Of a stretch of 64,000 nt of DNA, positions 32,059 through 41,343 are shown piece after piece. The DNA is from GCA-2746605 sp963710615 (GTDB taxonomy: Bacteria > Bacteroidota > Ignavibacteria > Ignavibacteriales > Melioribacteraceae). Position 1 is the first letter of the stretch. Each line of letters begins with the position of its first letter. The stretch is taken from the NCBI GenBank assembly GCA_963710615.1, contig CAVQBF010000002.1, forward strand, positions 1-64,000, read 5' to 3'. The position numbers were made by a program, and so were the translations under genes. The notes under the pieces are model-generated. The model was not told where the DNA came from. It did not search any database and saw only the letters and a list, made by a program, of their open reading frames with translations.

Positions 32059-33363
32059 ATGGGATTTCATAAAAACTATATTATCATTCTTCTATTTATC
32101 TTTTTGGGCATGTCACTTGCTCAAGAAAATGTAGATATAAAATCTTTACTAATAAATGGAGATTATGAAGAAGTAATTAATATTTTAGAAATTAAACAAA
32201 GCAGTAATGATACTCTTAATTTTTCAGAATACTTTAGTCTCGGTAGCGCATACCAAAGAATGATGAATTTCCAACAAGCCATATCAGCGTTTAGTGAAGC
32301 CAAAAAATTGGAGCCTAACAATATTCAAAACTTACTCATGTTGGGCAGCTGTTACTCTTCTAATGGAAATGATAATTATGCAAAGTTCATATTTACAGAA
32401 GTATTATTATTAGATGCTGACAATAAAAATGCTAAAATAAACTTGAGTAGTATATTACTTTCACTTGATGAATTTGAGCATGCCTCAAAAATATACGAGA
32501 GTTTAGTGAAGTCAGATTCGCTAAATGCATACTTTTATTCACAATTGGGAATCTGTAAATATAGGGATGGTAATAAAGAGGCGGCAATTGAAAATTTTGA
32601 AAAATCAATTGCATTGAATCATTCAAATTCAAAAACCATTCTCATGTTGGCTAAACTTTATTATAGCGAAAAGAAATATGATGAAACTTTAGAAATTCTT
32701 GAAATTGGATTAATGCATAATCCTAATAATAGATATTTAATTAAAATGCTTGCTGATGTGTACTATAAAAAAGACCAATACCATGAAGCGATTCTAAAGT
32801 ATCTTTCTGCAATTACAATGGGTGATACCTCAGCAATTATTTATCAAAAACTTGGAATGTCATATTATTATATGTCATTTACTAGCAGCTTTATTAATAC
32901 TGATACACGAGAATTAAAGTTAAATGAGGGAATTGAAGCTCTTAAAATAGCTTTGGATAAAGATAAAAATGATCCTCTTAATTCACTTTATTCAGGTCTT
33001 TGCTATAAAGAATTGAACGAAGAAGAGACTGCAGTTAAATATTTTGAAGAAACTTTAGATAAAGTTTATCCTGATTATCTTGGAGAGGTATTCTACAACC
33101 TAGCTTCGAGTTATGATAAAATGGGAGATTACGTAAATTCAATTCAATCTTATAAAAAAGCATTGGACTATAAACCTGAAAAACAATTAATTAATTTTTA
33201 CTTGGCAAATATTTATGATAGATACTATAAAGACAAAAGTGTGGCTGTATTATATTATCAAAAATTTGTTGATGAGAGTATTGAAGCAGATGAAAACTTG
33301 ATTGGTTATTCATGGAACAGAATTAAAGATCTCTCTCAAGAAGCAAAATTTTGGGGTAAATGA
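32059..33363 (+). CDS. Secreted TPR-repeat protein
   Basis: The start at 32059 was chosen for its signal peptide (YIIILLFIFLGMSLAQ), though no strong ribosome site is visible; a nearby ATG at 32042 is out of frame. The rest is about ten tetratricopeptide repeats of 34 residues, for example YFSLGSAYQRMMNFQQAISA, LLMLGSCYSSNGNDNYAKFI, YSQLGICKYRDGNKEAAIEN, LAKLYYSEKKYDETLEILE and YNLASSYDKMGDYVNSIQSY. TPR proteins scaffold protein complexes. It is the last gene of the sigma-factor operon, 67 bp after the short TonB-domain gene, and may bind it in the periplasm; this partnership is inference from position. Confidence 0.8.
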   Translation: MGFHKNYIIILLFIFLGMSLAQENVDIKSLLINGDYEEVINILEIKQSSNDTLNFSEYFSLGSAYQRMMNFQQAISAFSEAKKLEPNNIQNLLMLGSCYSSNGNDNYAKFIFTEVLLLDADNKNAKINLSSILLSLDEFEHASKIYESLVKSDSLNAYFYSQLGICKYRDGNKEAAIENFEKSIALNHSNSKTILMLAKLYYSEKKYDETLEILEIGLMHNPNNRYLIKMLADVYYKKDQYHEAILKYLSAITMGDTSAIIYQKLGMSYYYMSFTSSFINTDTRELKLNEGIEALKIALDKDKNDPLNSLYSGLCYKELNEEETAVKYFEETLDKVYPDYLGEVFYNLASSYDKMGDYVNSIQSYKKALDYKPEKQLINFYLANIYDRYYKDKSVAVLYYQKFVDESIEADENLIGYSWNRIKDLSQEAKFWGK

Positions 33364-33517
33364 TTTGGAAACTAAAATTAGAGAATTCTTTAATTAAACC
33401 CAACCACAGACAAAGTTTGAGGATTGATGACAATGCCGGAAGAGGATAAAGACTCAAGTATCAATTCCTATGTTATTTAAGTTACTGATAGGGAGTAATT
33501 TTATTGGTCATTTTAAA

Positions 33518-33550
33518 AAACCTCCAAGGTTTTTAAAACCTTGGAGGTTT
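33518..33550. repeat. Perfect palindromic repeat, AAACCTCCAAGGTTTT
   Basis: AAACCTCCAAGGTTTT followed by its inverse complement, 155 bp beyond the TPR gene. Could double as a terminator. The rest of 33364-33777 shows no gene. Confidence 0.7.
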
Positions 33551-33777
33551 CACAAAATATCTGATCTACAATATTTTCATCGTCACTTAGTCAATATTCC
33601 AAAAGCCTGGTGATGGAACTACAGAAAATATTTAATTCCCAAAACCAATCTGAATTTTATAGTTGAGGCATTCAAAAGCAAATACTAAAAAATTATAAAT
33701 ATTATACTGAACTGATAAAGTTTAAAAACGTCTATACCAATTGTAAAAATCTTTTTTACCTTTTAATGGAGGAGGAG

Positions 33778-34988
33778 ATGAGAGATCTAAAAAATCATCT
33801 AATTATTTGTGTCCTCTTGGCTTTTGTATTGTTTATTAGTAGTTGTAATGAAAATGATGATAATCCTATTGTTCCAGAGGTTCACAAAAGGGGTGAAATA
33901 GCTGAGACAAAAATAAATGGATCTTACACAAAGGAAACAATTCAGCAAATATTAAATGGAGTGCAATTAGACATTCCATTTACTTTGGCAAATTCTGTGC
34001 AAGTTGTATCAGCAGAATATTATACTGTCGACCAGAATGATAATGAGCAGCTTGCATCGGGAGCTATTTTTATTCCAACCAATATAAACAGCTTGTCAGT
34101 TATAAGTCTACAACACGGAACTGAAACATTCTCAAATGCTGTAGCGTCTGTAAATCCAATAAGCACAGTAGAAGGAATCAGTGGATTATTACTGGCTTCC
34201 ATGGGATATTTAGTTTTTGCTCCAGATTACTTAGGATTCGGCAGCTCTAATATTAGCCACCCTTACATGCATATTAAATCGTTAACTCCATGCATTATTG
34301 ATTTTATTAAAGCTGGCAAATTATACATCGCAAATGAAAATATCTCCTTAAATGGTAAATTGTTTCTTACTGGATATTCTGAAGGAGGTTATTTATCACT
34401 TGCAGCTCAAAAAGATAATTGAAGAAAATTATCCAACGGAATTTGAGCTAACCGCAGTTGCTCCATTATCAGGTCCATACGATTTAAGAGGAACTTCAGA
34501 TTCGATCTTAATAAATAAGCAGTACAAAACTCCAATTTATATTGGGTTTTTGTTATCTGCATATAATAATATTTACGGTTGGAATAAATTAGAAGAAATA
34601 TTTAACCCTCCTTATTCAAGCACTGTAACTGCTTTATTTGATGGTTCAAAAACATGGAATGAAATTGGGGCTCAGCTCCCATCTGAGTTTAGTGAATTGA
34701 TAAAAGCTGAATATGTAAATAGCTACTTGAGCGGGGGAGAAAGTGAGCTTACTGCTGCATTGGATGAAAATAGTCTTCTAAACTGGACTCCAAATGCACC
34801 TATCCACTTTTTTCATGGCGAAGCTGATGAAATTGTTCCTATTGCAAATGTATATGCTGCCATAGAATCATTTGAATCGAGAGGAGCTACAAATATTCAA
34901 TTGACAACAATTCCTGGATGGAACACATGCTTCAGCCGGACCAGCAGCAATAATTGGAGCGATAGAGTGGATAGAGAGTTTTAAATAA
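33778..34988 (+). CDS. Alpha/beta-hydrolase lipoprotein, secretory-lipase-like (frameshifted)
   Basis: I prefer the ATG at 33778 because GGAGG lies five bases before it. The signal ends in a lipobox (VLFISSC). The catalytic domain shows LQHGTETFSNA, MGYLVFAPDYLGFGSS, nucleophile GYSEGGYL (about 34380), acid HGEADEIVP (about 34820) and, after a shift near 34915, THASAGPAAIIGA with the catalytic His. A shift near 34410 also occurs. The length of about 400 residues and the order of motifs fit the secretory-lipase/esterase group. It would hydrolyse ester bonds of extracellular lipids or acylated polysaccharides. Its 3' end is 15 bp from that of response regulator 2. Confidence 0.8.
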
Positions 34989-35002
34989 GAGAATTACTAA
35001 GC

Positions 35003-35639
35003 TTAAATCAACCCCTTTTTCATTGCTAAGGCAATAGCAGCTGTTTGGGAGTTTACGTTAAATTTTTCATAAATATTTCTGATATGATATCTTACGGTAT
35101 GGGCACTTATGAATAATTTTTCCCCAATCTGTCTATAGTTCATTCCTTCTGATAAACCGCTTAATACTTCATTTTCTCTTTCAGAAAGCAAAGCTTCATC
35201 TGATTTCTTTTGCTCATCAAAAGCCCTCAATAAGCTCTACCATTTTTTTTGCAATATGTGAGTTCATAGGGGAACCGCCATCGTAAGCATCTTTTATAGA
35301 TAGAAGAAGTTCTTCATGGGGAGTTGTTTTTAATAAATAACCTGAAGCACCTGAAATTAAGGCTTCAAAAACTTTTTCACTCTCTTCGTGTATTGTTAAT
35401 ACTATAACATTAACATGAGGTAGTAGTTTTTTAACTTTTTTGGTGCCTTCTATACCTGAAATTCCAGGCAATCCAATATCCATGATAATGATATCAACTT
35501 CAATATCCCGAATTACTTCTAGCATAGATTCACAATCCGGAAAAGCACCACTGCAATAAAATTCATTACTACTTTCAAGAAGCATTTCTAAGCCTTCTCT
35601 AATAAATTTTTTGTCCTCTACAATAACTACATTAATCAT
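35003..35639 (-). CDS. LuxR/NarL-family response regulator 2 (one-base shift)
   Basis: The start is taken at MINVVIVEDKKFI. The receiver domain has the acidic pair E-D in VVIVEDK, the phospho-Asp in IIIMDIGLPGISGIEG, VLTIHEE and YLLKTTP. After a shift near 35225 the LuxR-type helix-turn-helix follows (LSERENEVLSGLSEGMNYRQ, IGEKLFISAHTVRYHIRNI, YEKFNVNSQTAAIALAMKK). It is clearly a paralogue of response regulator 1: both carry DIGLPGISG, SGASGYL and G(G)xPMxxxIAxK at matching places. It follows sensor kinase 2 by 31 bp, so the two are probably one operon. No copy of the palindromic operator is seen near this gene. Confidence 0.9.
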
Positions 35640-35670
35640 TATTTTATCTTTATATATAAATTTCAAATAA

Positions 35671-38539
35671 TTAGACTTCCATATGTCTAAACTTACTAAT
35701 TTTGCTTGAAAAAAATAATTTAGTACCTTTCCCAGGAGTTGAATCGATTGTTATTTCACCTTTAACTAGTTTGGCTCTCTTTTCAATATTAACTAGTCCG
35801 TTTCCCTTTTTAATATTATCAATATCAAATCCAATACCATCATCTTTAAAATTAACTATTAGACTGCTATTCTTTACTTCTACAATTAAGTTAATATTTT
35901 TACATGCACTATATTTAATTGAATTGTTAATTGCTTCTTTAAATAACAAAAATATATGCTGCCTATATTCCATAGGAAGTCTAATTCCCGAAAGACTTTT
36001 TATTCCTTCAATAATCAGTGAAACATCAGAAAATTTCAATACTTCTTGATACGAATCTTGCAGCCTGTTAAATAAGTCTTGCAGTGAGTCCTGGGAAGGA
36101 TTAACAAGCCAAACAATGTCTCTCATATCATCAATAAGGGTTTTTGATACGCTGGCAATATTATTTAGTCCCTTATTTGCATTGTCATTTCCTTTTACCT
36201 GAGATTTCACCATTTCACTTAAAAATGATATTTCAGTTAGACCAGAACCAATACTGTCGTGCAGATCAGTTGAAATTTTTGTTCTAACTTTTTCTATTGC
36301 AAGCAAATGCCGATATCTATAAGAGGCAACAAAAGCAATAAGTGCAGCAATACTTAGAGTTGCCAAAGTATAAAACCACCAAGTTTCCCACCAAGCTGGA
36401 TTAATTGTAAATGATAAGGTTGCTGGGTTACTCCAGATATCCCCATTCATTTCTTGCTTTTACTTCAAAGGTATAATTTCCATCATCAAGGCTGGTATAT
36501 TGGACTGAGGTGCCCTTACTTTCCACCCAATCCTTATCAACACCACTCAATTTATATTTATAATTCGTTTTATGCGGGGCAGAAATATTAATACCAACAT
36601 ATGAGAAATTAAGGTAGTTTTGGTCATAATTTAAAAATGGCTGTGTCTTAAACTTTCTTAAATCTTGAGCTTTATTATAGATTTCAAAACCGTAAATATA
36701 TGTTTTCGGAGGAGTCAATACTTGTTTGTCCATTTCTGGCTTATATATAGAAAGACCGCCTTTTGTTGCAATTATTATGTTATTCAATGTGTCAACTTCA
36801 ATTCCATCAGTAATACATTCATTTGAAACTAATCCATCTTTTTCTGTAATCGATCTTATTGAAAAACCATTTATGTAGTCAATAATGTTAATTCCATTTG
36901 TTGTTGCTGCATAAATGTTTCCCAAATTATCCAATTCAAGATCAATTATATCATTGCTTAGTAAGCCATTATCATTATTAATGCTGATAATTCTTTCATC
37001 TTTAAAAATATTAATTCCGCCGCTCCTGGTTCCAATTAATACTGTTTCATCGGGAAGTTCCAGGAAACACTGAATGGTTAAATCTGATAGGCCACTATCT
37101 CTTGTATAGTTTTTTATTTTTCCATTTTTAATAGAACTGAATCCTTGACCGTGTGTTCCAATTAATAAAGTAGAATCTGATGTAATGTAAATTGAATTTA
37201 CAAAATTGCCTACAATACCATTTGAGGTAGTAATCCTCGAATTATTATTATTATCAAGAACTATCACGCCGCTGTTAGAAGCTAAATATTTACCATTATT
37301 GTAATCTTCTAACACAGCGTAAAATGTATTGGGCATATTTGAACTACTTTCTGCATAATATCTTTTGGTGCCGTTTTCATATATTAAATATCCGTTTTCA
37401 GTCGTTGCAAATAATTGACCATCTTTTGATTTATAAATAGAATTAATGGGATTTTTAGAGAAGTTTGAAATTTTGTTAAGTTTGTCTGGCATATCAAAAA
37501 AGAAAAGATCTTTAGTGGAGCTTAAAATTAAAGAGCCATTATTGGAAAGCTCTAATCCAGTTAATCCATCTAGTTGTATGCCATTTAAATATTTATAATT
37601 TTCAAAAATATATTTTTGATAGAGGCAAAAACCACTATTACTAGTTCCAAAGTAAAGATTACTGTCGAAATCTTCCACGGCTGACCAAACAATTTTTTGA
37701 GGTAATCCATTCTCAATATTAATATTTGTAATTTCATTATTATTTTCTATATAAACACCATCAGAAGTGGAATAAACAATGTCACCATTCTGCGTGAGGA
37801 GGAGATTATGAACAGGTGACTGTATATTAATATTCTTATAATTAACTTTTAGAATTTTTCCATCTAAGAGTTTGTTAGGACCTTTATCGGTCCCTATTAT
37901 CAAATTATTATCATTATCAAATATGATTTTAGTAACAAAATCACCATTTAATCCATTTTTAGAAGTGAAATGTTTAACTTCACTATTTTCATAAATAAAT
38001 AGTCCATTGCTAACCGAACCAACAAGAGCCTTATTTTCAGAAACAATGAAATCATTTATATCAAGTGTAGGAATACTAAATTCTTTTCCAATATCTAGAA
38101 AATTACCAACTTGTATTTTCTGGATATTTCCACCGCTTACCAGATAAATTTCATCGTCAAATTTTTTAATTATTGAAACAAAATCAGAGATCAGTCCATC
38201 TTCTGTAGTTAGCGTATCAAATACACCATTCTTAAATGTAGTAACACCTTTTCCAAAAGTTGCTAGATAAATCGTACTATCAACTCCTTGTTCAATATCC
38301 AAAACAATTGATGAAGCCAATCCGTTATTCACTGTATAATTTTTAAAGTTAATACCATCCCAGCGACTTACACCAGCATCAGTAGCAAACCACATATAAC
38401 CAAAGGAATCAAGGAAAATATCATTTATTGTATTTTGTACTAGTCCATCGGCCGTTGAATACGATTTATGTATCTTAATTTGTGCTGAGAGCTGAAGTGC
38501 TAAAATTAAGATTAATATTAAGATTTTAAGTCTTTTCAT
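35671..38539 (-). CDS. Propeller-type sensor histidine kinase 2 (one shift)
   Basis: The signal peptide ends ALQLSAQIK. Roughly 14 Reg_prop blades follow (IHKSYSTADGLVQNTI, MWFATDAGVSRWDGINFKN, IVLDIEQGVDSTIYLATFGK), then a Y_Y_Y domain (YTFEVKARNEWGYLE). After a shift near 36440, a transmembrane segment (WWFYTLATLSIAALIAFVA) precedes the HisKA_3 box (VRTKISTDLHDSIGSGLTEI) and HATPase motifs (FKEAINNSIKYSACKNI, DDGIGFDIDNIKKGNGLVNI). Domain order and many residues match sensor kinase 1, so the two arose by duplication. The two extracellular propellers likely bind different ligands. A CRP/FNR-like motif lies 78 bp upstream. Confidence 0.88.
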
Positions 38540-38616
38540 TACGAATAAAAATGATAATAATTTAGAATAATATAGGATAATAAATGGAAAGATAAAGCAA
38601 TTTAATCAAAAAAGAG

Positions 38617-38632
38617 TGTTATTTAGGTCACA
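38617..38632 (-). promoter_or_regulatory. CRP/FNR-like inverted repeat
   Basis: TGTTA-TTTAGG-TCACA, 78 bp upstream of sensor kinase 2. One mismatch to TGTGA-N6-TCACA. The rest of 38540-38830 shows no gene. Confidence 0.4.
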
Positions 38633-38832
38633 TTTGAGAGTAAAATAGAAAGTTGAAAAATATAAATATAAGTAAAATTATATATGCTGATTCTGGATAC
38701 TAAATTCAACATTTTTAGTCCTAAATTCTATTGTTTAATTTTTATTGCTTGACTTAGTATAAGGTATAATTTAGTTTTGAATTTGTGGGTTTTATGTCAT
38801 TATAATTATTAGAATGGATGGATTTATTGTTA

Positions 38833-38875
38833 TAAAAAGCCTCGTACAACTTATAATTAGTTAGCTATACAAGGC
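38833..38875 (-). terminator. Intrinsic terminator of fibre D
   Basis: GCCTtGTA and TACgAGGC pair across a loop, followed by TTTTTAT on the minus strand, about 35 bp beyond the fibre D stop. Confidence 0.7.
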
Positions 38876-38910
38876 GGATATTGAGGTTTCTAAAATCTAA
38901 TTTCTTACTT

Positions 38911-40902
38911 CTATTTTTCTAATTCTTCAATTCTATTTGTTAATTTTTTAATAAGTTCTTGCTGCTCTTGCACAGCTTTTACAAGTGGTACAACAAATTC
39001 AGCATAACGCAAAGAATACATACTTTTTTCATTCTGTGGAACTTCAACTCCACTAAAGTCTATGCCTAATTTGTTAACTAAAGATTCAACTTCTTGGGCA
39101 ATGAAACCTATTTGGCGTTTACTTGATTTACTCTCCCTTTCCTCCATAACTTGTGTACTTGGCGCAGCCTTGGTTCTGATTCCGTTTTCATCAATTTGTA
39201 TTCCCTCACCAAGTTTTTCTGCAATCACATTAACATCAAAATTGTAAGTTACCGGTCTTAAACCCAATATAAAATCTAAACCAGAGACATTCTCCCTTAC
39301 ATTCCTTTTGTAACGTCCATCTGATAAATTTGACCAAGCAGCATAACCACCAATACTTGTAACAGAAGAATTCCCAATTCTTACTTGGTTGTCTGCTGTT
39401 GTTGTTGCCTGATACCCTAATGCAGTTGTGTTACTTTGATCAAAGAAACTTGGACCGGAACCAGTACCTATTGCGGTGTTATTATCTCCGGTTCTGTTAT
39501 AATAAAGTGCACCTTTACCATTTGCTGTGTTATAGCTTCCAGTTGTATTTTCAGAAAGTGCAGCCCATCCATTTGCAGTGTTATAATCTCCAGTTGTGTT
39601 ATGGGTAAGTGCGCTTCCACCATTTGCGGTGTTACTATACCCAGTTGTGTTATTGGAAAGTGCAAATCTTCCATTTGCGGTATTATTGAAACCGGTTGTG
39701 TTTGAATAAAGTGCTAGATATCCATTTGCAGTGTTATCATATCCAGTTGTGTTTGAGTAAAGAGTTTCGTATCCATTTGCAGCATTACGAGTTCCGGCCG
39801 TGTTTGAATATAGTGCCCCTGTGCCTAATGCTGTATTATGCTCTCCATCTATATTCTCCCTTAAAGCATTGAATCCTATAGCAGTATTAAAATGCGTTGA
39901 ATTATCAATCTCGCCCCCATCATCGTTTAGACCTGCGTTAGTTCCTATAAATAAACTTTGTAAATCTGTTTTGGCATCAAACAAGTCATTTAATTCTTTA
40001 GCCCCTAACGAATTTCCATCTGAAGTAATATCCCCTGTAACATGAAAATCACCATTTATTTTTACTTGTTCATTTCCATCAGTAAAATCACCCCATATAA
40101 GTGGGAGTGAAGAGCTGTCATTATTTATATATAATTTATTATCACTTTCTTCATGATAACCTGATTGGTAGCCAATAAAAATCCCTCCATTTTTACTATG
40201 TGGTCCATTTCCTTTCCCAGCTTCAGTGCCCAGAAATGTATTTCTATCACCTTCTTGATTGTAATACCCCACCTGGTAACCAATTCCTACATTGAAGTAA
40301 CCAATCGAATTTAGATAGAGAGAACGATTACCCAAGGCTGAATTGCTATGACCAGAAGTATTATATAAAAGTGCACCAGTACCGGCGGCAGAATTAGAAA
40401 TTCCATTTGTATTGTGTAAGAGTGCATTGTAACCAATTGCAATGTTAGACGAACCTGATAAATTGGATTTTAATGCTCTCTTACCAACAGCAGTATTACT
40501 ATTTAATGTCCCATCATCACTTAATCCGGCATCTCTCCCCAAGAAAATACTTGTTGCGTCTGTTTTAGCATCAGAAAGTTGATCAAGAGAGTCAATACTA
40601 ATTACTCCACCGGAACCAAGTATTGTTCCATTAAAAAATAGATTCGCACCATTTCTATATAACTTGAAATCTGTATTTGCTGGAACACCACTAGGAAATT
40701 GAATTGCTCCGGTTGTTCCTTCATCAGTAATTCTCATAAGTTGGTTTGTTCCATCAGAAAAAATTACATCACCTTCAACTGCTTGAGGTGCTTGTGCTCC
40801 ATTTTGTGAGTTTCTAATCGGTAGTTTTTCTGCTTTTTCTTGCGCTAAAATAAAAGATGATAATATTATTAAAAATGTAAAACCGCGAAATAGTATTTTC
40901 AT
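38911..40902 (-). CDS. Fibre protein D: repeat shaft with S74 chaperone domain (intact)
   Basis: The start at 40902 is set by AAGGAG 8 bp upstream; the longer upstream frame would read through the promoter. Signal peptide: ILFRGFTFLIILSSFILAQ. The family N-terminal block follows (KLPIRNSQNGAQAPQAVEGD, RITDEGTTGAIQFPSG, FKLYRNGANLFFNG). Then come two sets of 17-residue NTANGxxALxxNTTGx repeats, separated by VKINGDFHVTGDITSDG. The C-terminus is an S74 domain (SDGRYKRNVRENVSGL, LRPVTYNFDVN, RQIGFIAQEVESLVNKLG, SMYSLRYAEFVVPLVKAV) with a final coiled coil. It is the only large fibre gene with no frame break. A palindromic operator lies 58 bp upstream. A trimeric, self-folding surface fibre is inferred. 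Confidence 0.85.
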   Translation of the reverse strand: MKILFRGFTFLIILSSFILAQEKAEKLPIRNSQNGAQAPQAVEGDVIFSDGTNQLMRITDEGTTGAIQFPSGVPANTDFKLYRNGANLFFNGTILGSGGVISIDSLDQLSDAKTDATSIFLGRDAGLSDDGTLNSNTAVGKRALKSNLSGSSNIAIGYNALLHNTNGISNSAAGTGALLYNTSGHSNSALGNRSLYLNSIGYFNVGIGYQVGYYNQEGDRNTFLGTEAGKGNGPHSKNGGIFIGYQSGYHEESDNKLYINNDSSSLPLIWGDFTDGNEQVKINGDFHVTGDITSDGNSLGAKELNDLFDAKTDLQSLFIGTNAGLNDDGGEIDNSTHFNTAIGFNALRENIDGEHNTALGTGALYSNTAGTRNAANGYETLYSNTTGYDNTANGYLALYSNTTGFNNTANGRFALSNNTTGYSNTANGGSALTHNTTGDYNTANGWAALSENTTGSYNTANGKGALYYNRTGDNNTAIGTGSGPSFFDQSNTTALGYQATTTADNQVRIGNSSVTSIGGYAAWSNLSDGRYKRNVRENVSGLDFILGLRPVTYNFDVNVIAEKLGEGIQIDENGIRTKAAPSTQVMEERESKSSKRQIGFIAQEVESLVNKLGIDFSGVEVPQNEKSMYSLRYAEFVVPLVKAVQEQQELIKKLTNRIEELEK
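39460..39850 (-). repeat. 51-bp in-frame tandem repeats within fibre D
   Basis: About eight adjacent 17-codon units, each of the type NTANGxxALxxNTTGx, differ mainly at the variable x positions and are strongly alike at DNA level (GTTGTGTT...CCATTTGC on the plus strand). Confidence 0.8.
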
Positions 40903-40959
40903 ATTAAGTCTCCTTGTCTGATTACAGAGATCAATGTAGAGCAAGAATGATGATAAATC

Positions 40960-40979
40960 AACTAACACATGTGGTAGTT
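40960..40979 (-). promoter_or_regulatory. Palindromic operator (site 5) of fibre D
   Basis: AACTAaC-ACATGT-GGTAGTT, one mismatched pair in a 20-bp palindrome, 58 bp upstream of the start. The -35/-10 at the usual spacing (TTATCA, TGATCT) are weak. Confidence 0.75.
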
Positions 40980-40984
40980 CTTAA

Positions 40985-41232
40985 AGATGCGTGAAAAGTT
41001 AAAAGTGAGAGGTGAAAAGGAAAAAAAAGAACAAATATCAAATTACAAAAACCAAATAAATCAGAATTTCCAAATACAAAATGGTGAAACGGAGAAACGA
41101 AAAAACGTGGAGACGAAAAACGAAGGGGCAAAAAAATGGACACTAAAAATGCGGAAATTTAAGGGGTGAAAAGGGGAAAGGATCACGTTGAAAAGTAAAA
41201 ACGGAGAGACGTGGAAACGAAAAACGAAAAGG
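40985..41232. repeat. Purine-rich degenerate repeat tract
   Basis: Imperfect GTGAAAAG / GGTGAAACGGAGAAACG / ACGAAAAACG units fill the gap between operator site 5 and the terminator of fibre E. No gene is supported. Confidence 0.75.
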
Positions 41233-41233
41233 C

Positions 41234-41279
41234 AAAAAAAATCCCCGTAAAGGCTAATTAAACAAAATTTTACGGGGAT
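41234..41279 (-). terminator. Intrinsic terminator of fibre E
   Basis: ATCCCCGTAAA and TTTACGGGGAT pair around a 21-base AT-rich loop, then seven T on the minus strand. Confidence 0.85.
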
Positions 41280-41343
41280 GACAAGGAATATATTTCAACT
41301 GTTTTTATTCTAGAACTATTTGATAAGAAAACTTGACTTCATT

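Noticed and set aside
39460..39850. Regularly spaced repeats that might be a CRISPR array
   Set aside because: The 51-bp period is in frame within fibre D, with no non-repeated spacers and no cas genes; it encodes a repeated protein unit.
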